A program made the translations under genes and the position numbers. From positions 1-21,457 of IMG/VR virus record IMGVR_UViG_3300042544_002013: a stretch of 21,457 bases of DNA; one strand, 5' to 3'. Source of the DNA: a virus. Below the pieces are notes generated by a model. It had not been told where the DNA came from, ran no database searches, and was given only the letters and a program-made list of their open reading frames with translations. Position 1 is the first letter of the stretch, and the number at the start of each line of letters is the position of its first letter. Shown in pieces: positions 13,603 through 19,025 of this stretch.

Positions 13603-13730
13603 TGGCGATAACGTTTTGCGTATTGGCGTTGTTGCCAACACTAATGTTAAATTGAAAAAATAAATTTGAAATATATGGAAAATATTGATTTGAAACAAGA
13701 AAGCAATAATGCTAATACGCTGTTATCGGC
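13603..13730 (+). repeat. attC-like site 4
   Basis: TGGCGATAAC (13603-13612), spacer, GCGTATT (13618-13624), GGCG, TTGTTGC (13629-13635); loop with ATG 13675; GCAATAA (13703-13709), TGCT, AATACGC (13714-13720), then GTTATCGGC from 13722. One G-T pair in the inner stem. Confidence 0.75.
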
Positions 13731-13896
13731 AGTTTCTCGTCCTGTTGCTAAAATGAAAGTACAATGGCATGGGTATGATTGTATTATACAGAAACTACGA
13801 TACAGAGATAAGGTTGCTAAACTCAAACCTGATTATAGTGGTAAACCCATGCCATACGATTATTTTTGGGTAGATTTTAATGAAATCGGTTTTTGA
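13675..13896 (+). CDS. cassette D protein, 73 aa, start inside attC 4
   Basis: The ATG at 13675 is chosen over an in-frame TTG 9 nt upstream. The first 16 codons come from attC-like site 4; the body (K-M-K-V-Q-W-H-G-Y-D-C-I-I-Q-K-L-R-Y) is small, basic and beta-rich, ending F-W-V-D-F-N-E-I-G-F. Family not recognised. Stop TGA is followed by AATT and R''. Confidence 0.6.
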   Translation: MENIDLKQESNNANTLLSAVSRPVAKMKVQWHGYDCIIQKLRYRDKVAKLKPDYSGKPMPYDYFWVDFNEIGF

Positions 13897-13900
13897 AATT

Positions 13901-14040
13901 GCCGATAACGGTTTGCGTGTTTATTTAGTTGCGATTTAAAAATACAAAATTATGATAAAAGAAAAAGAATACTTAGAAGCAAAAAAGATTGTTGAAACCT
14001 ACGAAAGCGAGCAATTGAATAAACACGCTGTTAGTGGGCA
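13901..14040 (+). repeat. attC-like site 5
   Basis: GCCGATAAC (13901-13909), spacer, GCGTGTTTATT (13915-13925), TAG, TTGC (13929-13932); loop with ATG 13952; GCAATTG (14011-14017), AATAAACACGC (14018-14028), then GTTAGTGG from 14030. Confidence 0.75.
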
Positions 14041-14146
14041 AAGCGAACAGTTACCAAACTCTTGCGAATGTGATAATGTAGAAACATTCAATGGCTGGGG
14101 TAACGAAAAATGTATTAGATGTATAGACTGTGGCAGAGTTTGGTAA
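13952..14146 (+). CDS. cassette E zinc-ribbon-like protein, 64 aa, start inside attC 5
   Basis: The first 26 codons lie in attC-like site 5 (M-I-K-E-K-E-Y-L-E-A-K-K-I-V-E, a helix). The cassette-encoded body has C-E-C-D and C-I-R-C-I-D-C-G-R, which looks like a small zinc ribbon. The body has no Met of its own. Function unknown. Confidence 0.6.
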   Translation: MIKEKEYLEAKKIVETYESEQLNKHAVSGQSEQLPNSCECDNVETFNGWGNEKCIRCIDCGRVW

Positions 14147-14286
14147 TTGCCACTAACGTGATGCAGCTAAACGAGGTGGCTGATTAATACCTCGAAACTT
14201 AATTTTAAAAACAAATTTATGAATACAGAAAAAACTCAATTAGAAGCAGAAAGCCAGCCATCTTGTTTAGCTGCTGTTATAAGCCG
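14146..14286 (+). repeat. attC-like site 6
   Basis: ATTGCCACTAAC (14146-14157), spacer, GCAGCTAAAC (14163-14172), GAGG, TGGCTG (14177-14182); loop with ATG 14219; CAGCCA (14255-14260), TCTT, GTTTAGCTGC (14265-14274), then GTTATAAGCC from 14276. The two arms agree almost base for base. Confidence 0.8.
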
Positions 14287-14440
14287 TTTTTATGCTGTGT
14301 TTTCAGACTATGGAACAGACTTTTCACAAAGGTCTATTTGGTTTGATGATATTAACAAAGCAATTAAAGTTAAACAAGAAATGATTGGCAGAAAAGGTAA
14401 ATTTATTATTCTTGAAAAGTCGGGAGAAAATGGCTTATAA
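14219..14440 (+). CDS. cassette F protein, 73 aa, start inside attC 6
   Basis: Nineteen codons from attC-like site 6 followed by a body with F-S-Q-R-S-I-W-F-D-D-I-N-K-A-I and F-I-I-L-E-K-S, an alpha/beta pattern. No early Met in the body. Family not recognised. TAA stop lies in R'' (TTATAACG) of site 7. Confidence 0.6.
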   Translation: MNTEKTQLEAESQPSCLAAVISRFYAVFSDYGTDFSQRSIWFDDINKAIKVKQEMIGRKGKFIILEKSGENGL

Positions 14441-14526
14441 CGTTATCGGGCTTGGCGAAGTGGCTTTTGTGCGTTGGCTCGTGTGTCGGAAAGCCATTTT
14501 GCCAAACCCGTGTTATATGAAGTGCC
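14432..14526 (+). repeat. attC-like site 7 (compact)
   Basis: GGCTTATAAC (14432-14441), spacer, CGGGCTTGGC (14447-14456), GAAG bulge, TGGCTTT (14461-14467), a 22-nt loop, AAAGCCA (14490-14496), TTTT, GCCAAACCCG (14501-14510), then GTTATATGAAGTGCC from 14512. This is the shortest site and closest to a textbook attC. Its loop has no ATG, and the following cassette uses its own start. Confidence 0.85.
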
Positions 14527-14589
14527 GACTTATTTAGCACAAAACTTGAATTAAAACGATAAAGAAATTTTTAATTAAACCATAACGAA

Positions 14590-15186
14590 ATGACAAAAGA
14601 TTGGACAGGAAACAAAGTAAGTTACATTACTACAAATGGATTTGCAAATAATCGTGATTATGACAGAGAAACAAATGATTATTATGCAACCGAACCTAAA
14701 GCAGTTGAAATGCTTTTAGAACTTGAGGACTTTACAAAGTTGCACGTTTGGGAGTGTGCTTGTGGAGAAGGACATTTATCAAATGCAATGGAAAATAAAG
14801 GTATAACCGTATATTCTTCTGATTTGATAAATAGAGGATTTGGCAACCAATTTGATTTTTTGAGTGCCGATAACAAAGAATGGAATGGACACATTATCAC
14901 AAACCCACCTTACAAATATGCTAAAGAGTTTATTGAAAAGGCACTTGAGATAATACCAGAAGGTTGTTTGGTTGCTATGTTTTTACCTATTAGATATACA
15001 GAAGGGAAGGCGCGAAAAAAATTATTTTTAGCACACCCACCTAAAACTGTTTATATTTCAAGCAGTAGATTAAAATGTGCTATAAATGGAACTTTTGCTC
15101 AAATGAAAGGGAGTGCAACTTCATACGCTTGGTTTGTATGGCAAAAAGGTTTTGTTGGAACTACTGAACTCAAATGGTTTAATTAA
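14590..15186 (+). CDS. cassette G DNA amino-methyltransferase-like protein
   Basis: 198 aa. S-adenosylmethionine-binding motif I V-W-E-C-A-C-G-E-G-H-L-S near residues 49-60, an acidic residue in S-S-D-L-I-N of the next strand, and catalytic motif IV I-I-T-N-P-P-Y at about 102-108, typical of N6-adenine or N4-cytosine methyltransferases. Length fits compact phage/mobile orphan enzymes. It may protect phage DNA from restriction. It is the only cassette with a recognisable enzyme, and starts 78 nt inside the cassette from its own ATG. Confidence 0.8.
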   Translation: MTKDWTGNKVSYITTNGFANNRDYDRETNDYYATEPKAVEMLLELEDFTKLHVWECACGEGHLSNAMENKGITVYSSDLINRGFGNQFDFLSADNKEWNGHIITNPPYKYAKEFIEKALEIIPEGCLVAMFLPIRYTEGKARKKLFLAHPPKTVYISSSRLKCAINGTFAQMKGSATSYAWFVWQKGFVGTTELKWFN

Positions 15187-15201
15187 AAATTTCTAACGAA
15201 A

Positions 15202-15264
15202 ATGTCAAACAGAAACGGTCAGCAAGGCATTTCATATAACTATTGGATACACGAACCTAAATAG
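15202..15264 (+). CDS. short frame at the right array end, 20 aa
   Basis: ATG in a TAACGAAAATG context similar to the TAACGAAATG at the methyltransferase start, encoding M-S-N-R-N-G-Q-Q-G-I-S-Y-N-Y-W-I-H-E. It crosses the last R''-like sequence. Possibly a remnant or chance frame. Confidence 0.25.
   Translation: MSNRNGQQGISYNYWIHEPK
15226..15240 (+). repeat. terminal R''-like half site
   Basis: GGCATTTCATATAAC is complementary, with one G-T pair, to GTTATATGAAGTGCC at the start of cassette G (14512-14526). No matching L''/L' stem or R' follows, so the last attC seems truncated here, marking the right edge of the array. Confidence 0.6.
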
Positions 15265-15275
15265 TATCTCAGGCA

Positions 15276-15551
15276 ATGATAACAAAACTTTCAGCTATAC
15301 CAAAAGATACAATAATTAATTGCGATTTTGTAATAATAACTCATTATTTACCTAATACTAGTTATGTTTTTGACAATGAAAAAGTATTTAAAAAAGTTGG
15401 TAATAGATTAAAACCAATATCAATTTACATAAGTGGAAGATGTAAAGTTGTTAAAATTAATGGGAAACCCCTTTCAGTATCAAAATTAAATCAATTAAAG
15501 AAAAGATGTATTATGGTATTTGCTACTAATATAATTAAGATGCCCTTCTAA
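15276..15551 (+). CDS. hypothetical protein, 91 aa
   Basis: Family not recognised. Beta-rich and basic (Lys-rich), with I-I-N-C-D-F-V-I-I-T-H-Y and I-Y-I-S-G-R-C-K-V-V-K-I-N-G-K segments. It is the last plus-strand gene and its stop overlaps the stop of the convergent minus-strand gene. It starts 35 nt beyond the array edge, so it could be a phage gene or a remnant cassette. Confidence 0.55.
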   Translation: MITKLSAIPKDTIINCDFVIITHYLPNTSYVFDNEKVFKKVGNRLKPISIYISGRCKVVKINGKPLSVSKLNQLKKRCIMVFATNIIKMPF

Positions 15552-15916
15552 AGTTTCAACAACACAATAACAATTGCTTCTCCAATTACTGCTATCCATA
15601 ACCAACGGATTGTGGTTTTTTGAGAAGCAAATTTTGTTTGTAGCTTGTCGTATCCTACTTTTAGTTTAATGTTTTCATCTCGAAGCGTATCAGCCAATAC
15701 TTTATAATTCAATTTGTCTTGCTGCAAATAAAGTAACTTTATGGCTGTTATGCTATCTTTCATGCGCCAATACTTTATTTCATAAAAACACTTAGTAGAT
15801 TGCGCTATCGCAAAGCGGTTGGTAGAATCTTGCCTTCTCTGTCCATAACTTGAATAAGCTGTCAAAGCGAAGGCTGTCAATAGCAATAGTTTTAATAATA
15901 AATACTTTTTTTTCAT
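15548..15916 (-). CDS. secreted/membrane lysis-associated protein (o-spanin-like position)
   Basis: 122 aa from the inner ATG at 15916; a longer in-frame start at 15961 would bury the signal sequence. N-terminus M-K-K-K-Y followed by a Leu-rich hydrophobic segment to about residue 20 and A-Y-S-S-Y-G, a signal peptide, but no lipobox Cys. A charged helical middle is followed by a C-terminal hydrophobic segment (I-R-W-L-W-I-A-V-I-G-E-A-I-V-I-V-L-L). It overlaps the preceding gene by about 125 nt in a different frame. Overlapping membrane gene pairs next to an endolysin are typical of spanins; that role is inferred. Confidence 0.55.
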   Translation of the reverse strand: MKKKYLLLKLLLLTAFALTAYSSYGQRRQDSTNRFAIAQSTKCFYEIKYWRMKDSITAIKLLYLQQDKLNYKVLADTLRDENIKLKVGYDKLQTKFASQKTTIRWLWIAVIGEAIVIVLLKL

Positions 15917-16097
15917 GGTATATAAATGTGTCTTGTTTCTTAAATATTGTATCATGCTCACGCTCTAATTTGGCAAAGCTATCTCGCATATTCTCTATCC
16001 ACTCCCTTTCGTAGCTATTTGGCTGTGGTTTTGTATTAAAGTAAAATATTACACAAATAGTAATTGCGGTTATTATAGCTATGTGTATGACTTTCAT
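15792..16097 (-). CDS. Rz-like membrane protein (i-spanin candidate), 101 aa
   Basis: N-terminal transmembrane helix at residues 4-20 (I-H-I-A-I-I-T-A-I-T-I-C-V-I-F-Y-F), then a long charged helical region (E-R-E-W-I-E-N-M-R-D-S-F-A-K-L-E-R-E-H), the topology of inner-membrane spanins. The ATG lies only 4 nt after a -7 element. Its 3' third overlaps the next gene. Confidence 0.55.
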   Translation of the reverse strand: MKVIHIAIITAITICVIFYFNTKPQPNSYEREWIENMRDSFAKLEREHDTIFKKQDTFIYHEKKVFIIKTIAIDSLRFDSLFKLWTEKARFYQPLCDSAIY

Positions 16098-16101
16098 ATA
16101 G

Positions 16102-16109
16102 CAAAGATA
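16102..16109 (-). promoter_or_regulatory. -7 element (TATCTTTG), minus strand
   Basis: On the minus strand TATCTTTG is followed by CTAT and the ATG at 16097, i.e. a 4-nt gap as at 8286/8291. The mRNA would begin at or beside the start codon, so it is probably leaderless. Confidence 0.5.
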
Positions 16110-16115
16110 CTAAAC

Positions 16116-17111
16116 TTAGTAAATTTTTCCATCGATAATGGTTTTATTTTCGACCATATAATCTCCATTTGGTTTTACTTCAATATACGCAAAGCCATGC
16201 GACCAATTATTATAAGGCATATAGCCTGCGAACAAATCGCATAAACAAGCTGTTGAATATACTTTTACTAATTTGCCTCCTAATGTCCTTTCAACGTGTT
16301 CTGATTTTCTGTGATAATGACCTCCGATAACACTTTCTCCTGTTTTTAAATATACTGCTCTTGCAGGATTAACACCTCCGCTCTTTAATGGTAATTCGTG
16401 ATAGTGTAATACTTTTAATTCTCCGCAATAACCCATTTGTTTGTCTTCAATTAGCTGAATATTTAACTCGTTAAAATGAAGAATAACCGATAGTTTAAAT
16501 TCTTCCATATCCAATAATTCAACTGCTTTGTTTCTCAAAAAAGCCTCCCATCTATTTTCATGGTTTCCCATTTTAAATATAATTAAAGCCTTTGGAAACA
16601 TTGCTCTCAAACCCTTTAGAAAGTTGCGTGTTAAATCTATCTCATATTTAAAGTTTCTTTTGCGGGGGTCTTTGTCAAATCTGCTCAAAGCATACATATC
16701 CATTGTGTCGCCATTAAGCCATATAGTATCAATTTCTTTCTCTATTCCATACTCTAAGGCAGCAAATAAAGCATCATCATTTTGATAAGGAAAATGAATG
16801 TCAGATAACATCAATACTTTGCTGTTCGATTTTGGCAAATAGTACGGTTCTATTTTATCCGTTTCTCCCTTTGGCAATTCTTTTTTTAGTAGTTCAAATT
16901 GTTTCCGAAATTCAACGTGCCTTTCTTGTTTGTTTCTAACACCATGAACACCTTTCAAAGCCCTTATGTGACTTCTAACTTGCTCAATGTCTTTATACAA
17001 GATTTTATTTTCAGCATAAATCTTTTTTGCTAAAGTTAAATTCGCAGTATTCGGAAATTTTAACAGATACTCTTTTGCAATATCTGATTTAATACTTGTT
17101 TGACCTGCCAT
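16116..17111 (-). CDS. calcineurin-like metallophosphoesterase
   Basis: 331 aa. Metal-binding motifs in order: S-D104-I-H106-F-P, N-G-D135-T-M-D, G-N183-H184-E, L-H-Y-H238-E, and G-G-H265-Y-H267. This is the full set of the two-metal phosphoesterase fold found in SbcD/Mre11-like and other phage enzymes. The first 95 residues look helical, with a possible HTH (L-A-K-K-I-Y-A-E-N-K-I-L-Y-K-D-I-E-Q-V-R), which may bind DNA. The substrate is unknown; DNA ends or phosphorylated metabolites are both possible. Confidence 0.85.
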   Translation of the reverse strand: MAGQTSIKSDIAKEYLLKFPNTANLTLAKKIYAENKILYKDIEQVRSHIRALKGVHGVRNKQERHVEFRKQFELLKKELPKGETDKIEPYYLPKSNSKVLMLSDIHFPYQNDDALFAALEYGIEKEIDTIWLNGDTMDMYALSRFDKDPRKRNFKYEIDLTRNFLKGLRAMFPKALIIFKMGNHENRWEAFLRNKAVELLDMEEFKLSVILHFNELNIQLIEDKQMGYCGELKVLHYHELPLKSGGVNPARAVYLKTGESVIGGHYHRKSEHVERTLGGKLVKVYSTACLCDLFAGYMPYNNWSHGFAYIEVKPNGDYMVENKTIIDGKIY

Positions 17112-17120
17112 AATTTTTAT

Positions 17121-17345
17121 TTATTCTTCTATGTTAACTTCATATATTGATTTTAAAGAAAAATGAACAAGTTTTAAAGCCATTCTTTTAATATCGGCTA
17201 CCATTTCTTTTTCTTCATTAGATAGCATAATTGTATCAATTGTTTCAACCATTTGGTAGGCGTAAGTTGAAGAAGATATAATCTCTGAAAAAGTTTCAGC
17301 TTCCTCATATACTAATTCTTCTAAATCTGTTGTTGAAGTTTCCAT
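17121..17345 (-). CDS. hypothetical acidic helical protein, 74 aa
   Basis: Family not recognised. Glu-rich, all-helical pattern. Nine nt before the phosphoesterase gene; overlapped at its start by the short frame 17305-17415. Confidence 0.6.
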   Translation of the reverse strand: METSTTDLEELVYEEAETFSEIISSSTYAYQMVETIDTIMLSNEEKEMVADIKRMALKLVHFSLKSIYEVNIEE

Positions 17346-17415
17346 ATATATCTTCGTCCGAATAATTTGGTTCTATCAAAGGTATTTCAATTATATTTAT
17401 TTCTTCAACTTCCAT
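17305..17415 (-). CDS. small hypothetical protein, 36 aa
   Basis: ATG at 17415 in an A/T-rich context 13 nt after the homing endonuclease stop. Product begins M-E-V-E-E-I-N-I-I-E-I-P-L-I-E. Overlaps the next gene by 41 nt in another frame. Supported by position only. Confidence 0.4.
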   Translation of the reverse strand: MEVEEINIIEIPLIEPNYSDEDIYGNFNNRFRRISI

Positions 17416-17428
17416 TTTTAATTTATTG

Positions 17429-17977
17429 TTATTTAATAGTCAAAATTTGTTTACGATTGCCAGTCTTTTTAAGTGGTAAATTTGTTATATGTGTCCAACT
17501 ATACCCCCTCTTTATATCAGATATAGTAGGAATTGATATATTGTATTCGTTTGAAATTAGTTTATACATTCTATTATCTTTTAATATTTTTAATACAATA
17601 TCCTCTGTTAATTTACTTTGAGAATTTTTTATACCTTTAGTTGTTCTTAAACCTTTTTCAATAGCGTGTAATTGATTTTCAGACCTTGTACACCACTCTA
17701 AATTATATAAATTATTATTTAATTTATTTCCATCTTTATGGTTAACTTGTGGTTTATTTTCCAAATTATCATTAAATGCACTACAAACAATTCTATGTAA
17801 TAAAAATCTTTTTATATTTATTCCATTACCTAAATCAATTGCATAATAACCATTTTGAAACACTGGCTTAAGTATTTTTTCATAAGTTCTGTGTGGTTTT
17901 TTTAAACTTTTAATTCTACCAAAATTGCTTACCTCATAGCGATTTTCATAAAGAGGTATTGTTTTCCATATTTCCAT
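17429..17977 (-). CDS. NUMOD4-HNH homing endonuclease
   Basis: 182 aa. NUMOD4 motif at the start (W-K-T-I-P-L-Y-E-N-R-Y-E-V-S-N-F-G-R-I-K-S-L), then HNH_3: L-L-H61-R-I-V, Q-V-N-H80-K-D-G, N-L-Y-N-L-E-W-C. A small C-terminal HTH (T-I-S-D-I-K-R-G-Y-S-W-T-H-I) follows. The last 14 residues, L-K-K-T-G-N-R-K-Q-I-L-T-I-K, repeat the tail of the adjacent endolysin. It has its own promoter and interrupts the lysis operon, so it is probably a mobile insertion. Confidence 0.85.
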   Translation of the reverse strand: MEIWKTIPLYENRYEVSNFGRIKSLKKPHRTYEKILKPVFQNGYYAIDLGNGINIKRFLLHRIVCSAFNDNLENKPQVNHKDGNKLNNNLYNLEWCTRSENQLHAIEKGLRTTKGIKNSQSKLTEDIVLKILKDNRMYKLISNEYNISIPTISDIKRGYSWTHITNLPLKKTGNRKQILTIK

Positions 17978-17996
17978 ATTTATTATATTATGACCT

Positions 17997-18004
17997 CAAA
18001 TATA
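17997..18004 (-). promoter_or_regulatory. -7 element (TATATTTG), minus strand
   Basis: TATATTTG on the minus strand, 19 nt before the homing endonuclease ATG, in the 41-nt gap after the endolysin gene. Confidence 0.5.
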
Positions 18005-18018
18005 ATAAATATATTTAA

Positions 18019-18432
18019 TTATCCAATATATAAAATTTGTTTTCTATTTTTTTCTTTCTTTAATGATATGTGAACCCAAACACCCCCAAATTCTAAAATA
18101 ACTTGGTCAAAATCCAAACCACTTGAAACTATATAATCAAAAATCTTTTTATTTTCAATCTTGTTTCCTCCGCTAATGTCTATTGCTTCTCCTTTAACGT
18201 GCTGTGAACTTGCTGAACCCTTTACTGCTTTATTTAAAGCAACACATCTAAAGAATGAATTAATCTTTATTGGTTTTTTATACCATTTACGAATAGGCTC
18301 AAATAGATTTTCTGCTACATACTTCATAGCTTCTAATTCAAGTTCATTAGGCACATTCTTAATACCCATTCTCAATGCTGTTGGGCTTTCTATTGCCTCA
18401 TTTAAAGTTATATGTTTGCTAATTTGATTCAT
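18019..18432 (-). CDS. M15-family peptidase endolysin
   Basis: 137 aa. Zinc-ligand pattern of Peptidase_M15_3: S-S-Q-H78-V-K-G-E-A-I-D85-I and W-V-H121-I-S. The N-terminal part (S-F-F-R-C-V-A-L-N-K-A-V) carries the conserved Arg of D-Ala-D-Ala/L-Ala-D-Glu peptidases. It would cleave peptide cross-links in host peptidoglycan. No signal peptide, so export likely depends on a holin; two holin-like genes lie directly upstream. The tail L-K-K-E-K-N-R-K-Q-I-L-Y-I-G is partly duplicated in the next gene. Confidence 0.85.
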   Translation of the reverse strand: MNQISKHITLNEAIESPTALRMGIKNVPNELELEAMKYVAENLFEPIRKWYKKPIKINSFFRCVALNKAVKGSASSQHVKGEAIDISGGNKIENKKIFDYIVSSGLDFDQVILEFGGVWVHISLKKEKNRKQILYIG

Positions 18433-18619
18433 TATTAAAAAGATTTGCTAATCCATCTATAACTGCACCGCTTACTAGTATCCAAAATGCCACCTTTTCT
18501 TTACCATTGATGTAAGCAGCTCCCGAAATCGTACCTAATATAGATTTAATGGCTAATAGCCACTTTCTCAAGTTCTTAGGAGTTGGTTCAAAGTAATTTT
18601 TAAGTGATATTTTTGTCAT
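18419..18619 (-). CDS. holin-like small membrane protein, 66 aa
   Basis: Weakly hydrophobic segment around residues 24-36 and a clearer one at about 43-60 (V-A-F-W-I-L-V-S-G-A-V-I-D-G-L-A). Short polar C-terminus. Position between a membrane protein and the endolysin, with a 14-nt overlap into the endolysin gene, supports a holin or holin-partner role. Confidence 0.55.
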   Translation of the reverse strand: MTKISLKNYFEPTPKNLRKWLLAIKSILGTISGAAYINGKEKVAFWILVSGAVIDGLANLFNNESN

Positions 18620-18810
18620 TTTTTTAACCCCTTTTCAAATTCGTCAATAGATTTATTGGTAATTAATTTAATTATCCAAGTGCAAAAACGATACATCCAA
18701 TATATAATTGTGCATATAGAGGCTATGGAGGCGAATAAAAAGTTGTGTTTCTCAATTAAGGCAATAAAGCCTACTAATGATACTAATATGTCTAAGAATC
18801 TAAAGTGCAT
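18616..18810 (-). CDS. membrane protein, holin candidate, 64 aa
   Basis: Two hydrophobic segments (about residues 6-19 and 25-48, with I-L-V-S-L-V-G-F-I-A-L-I and L-F-A-S-I-A-S-I-C-T-I-I-Y-W), then a charged C-terminal tail. Class II holin-like topology. Overlaps the next gene as ATGA. Confidence 0.55.
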   Translation of the reverse strand: MHFRFLDILVSLVGFIALIEKHNFLFASIASICTIIYWMYRFCTWIIKLITNKSIDEFEKGLKK

Positions 18811-18818
18811 ATTGAGGT

Positions 18819-19025
18819 CTATTTTTTATATATTATTGGGATATATTCTATTTGGGGTAAATCTTTTACCCATAAGTAATTTTCATTTGTTGTTTGCTCA
18901 ACTTCTTCAGAAGTAATTATCCATACTCCACTACCATCTTGTATTGGATTATAACTGCAATTAGGTATATACTCAATACCTATTAACTTATTCTTTTGCG
19001 TTGCTGTTAGTTTATGTACTTTCAT
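18819..19025 (-). CDS. hypothetical virion-region protein, 68 aa
   Basis: The start is placed at ATG 19025, which overlaps the upstream stop; a longer frame from 19067 would intrude on the tail gene. The product (M-K-V-H-K-L-T-A-T-Q-K-N-K-L-I-G) is beta-rich in its second half with W-I-I-T-S-E-E-V-E. Small proteins of this kind often follow tail fibre genes in Bacteroidota phages. Confidence 0.55.
   Translation of the reverse strand: MKVHKLTATQKNKLIGIEYIPNCSYNPIQDGSGVWIITSEEVEQTTNENYLWVKDLPQIEYIPIIYKK

Larger units (their letters stand above)
12560..15240 (+). mobile_element. integron-like gene-cassette array without integrase
   Basis: Seven small units, each delimited by an attC-like site. 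Crossover points inferred at the G of GTT: 12681, 13059, 13431, 13722, 14030, 14276, 14512, giving units of 378, 372, 291, 308, 246, 236 and about 728 nt. All genes point right. The first bases of each unit are complementary to the R'' at its own end: GTTATAGGC/GCCTATAAC, GTTGTGCGT/ACGCACAAC, GTTATCGCC/GGCGATAAC, GTTATCGGC/GCCGATAAC, GTTAGTGG/CCACTAAC (one T lost), GTTATAAGCC/GGCTTATAAC, GTTATATGAA/TTCATATAAC. That is the property expected of cassettes inserted from circles. No tyrosine recombinase gene is in the window, so this would be a CALIN-type cluster mobilised in trans. Confidence 0.8.

Noticed and set aside
12171-15551. Integron integrase or other tyrosine recombinase in the array region
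   Set aside because: No frame on either strand shows the R-H-R-Y recombinase pattern.
16528-16785. Plus-strand frame of 85 codons
   Set aside because: Antisense to the conserved metallophosphoesterase motifs.
17367-17621. Plus-strand hydrophobic frame of 84 codons
   Set aside because: Antisense to the homing endonuclease; the hydrophobicity arises from A/T-rich antisense codons.
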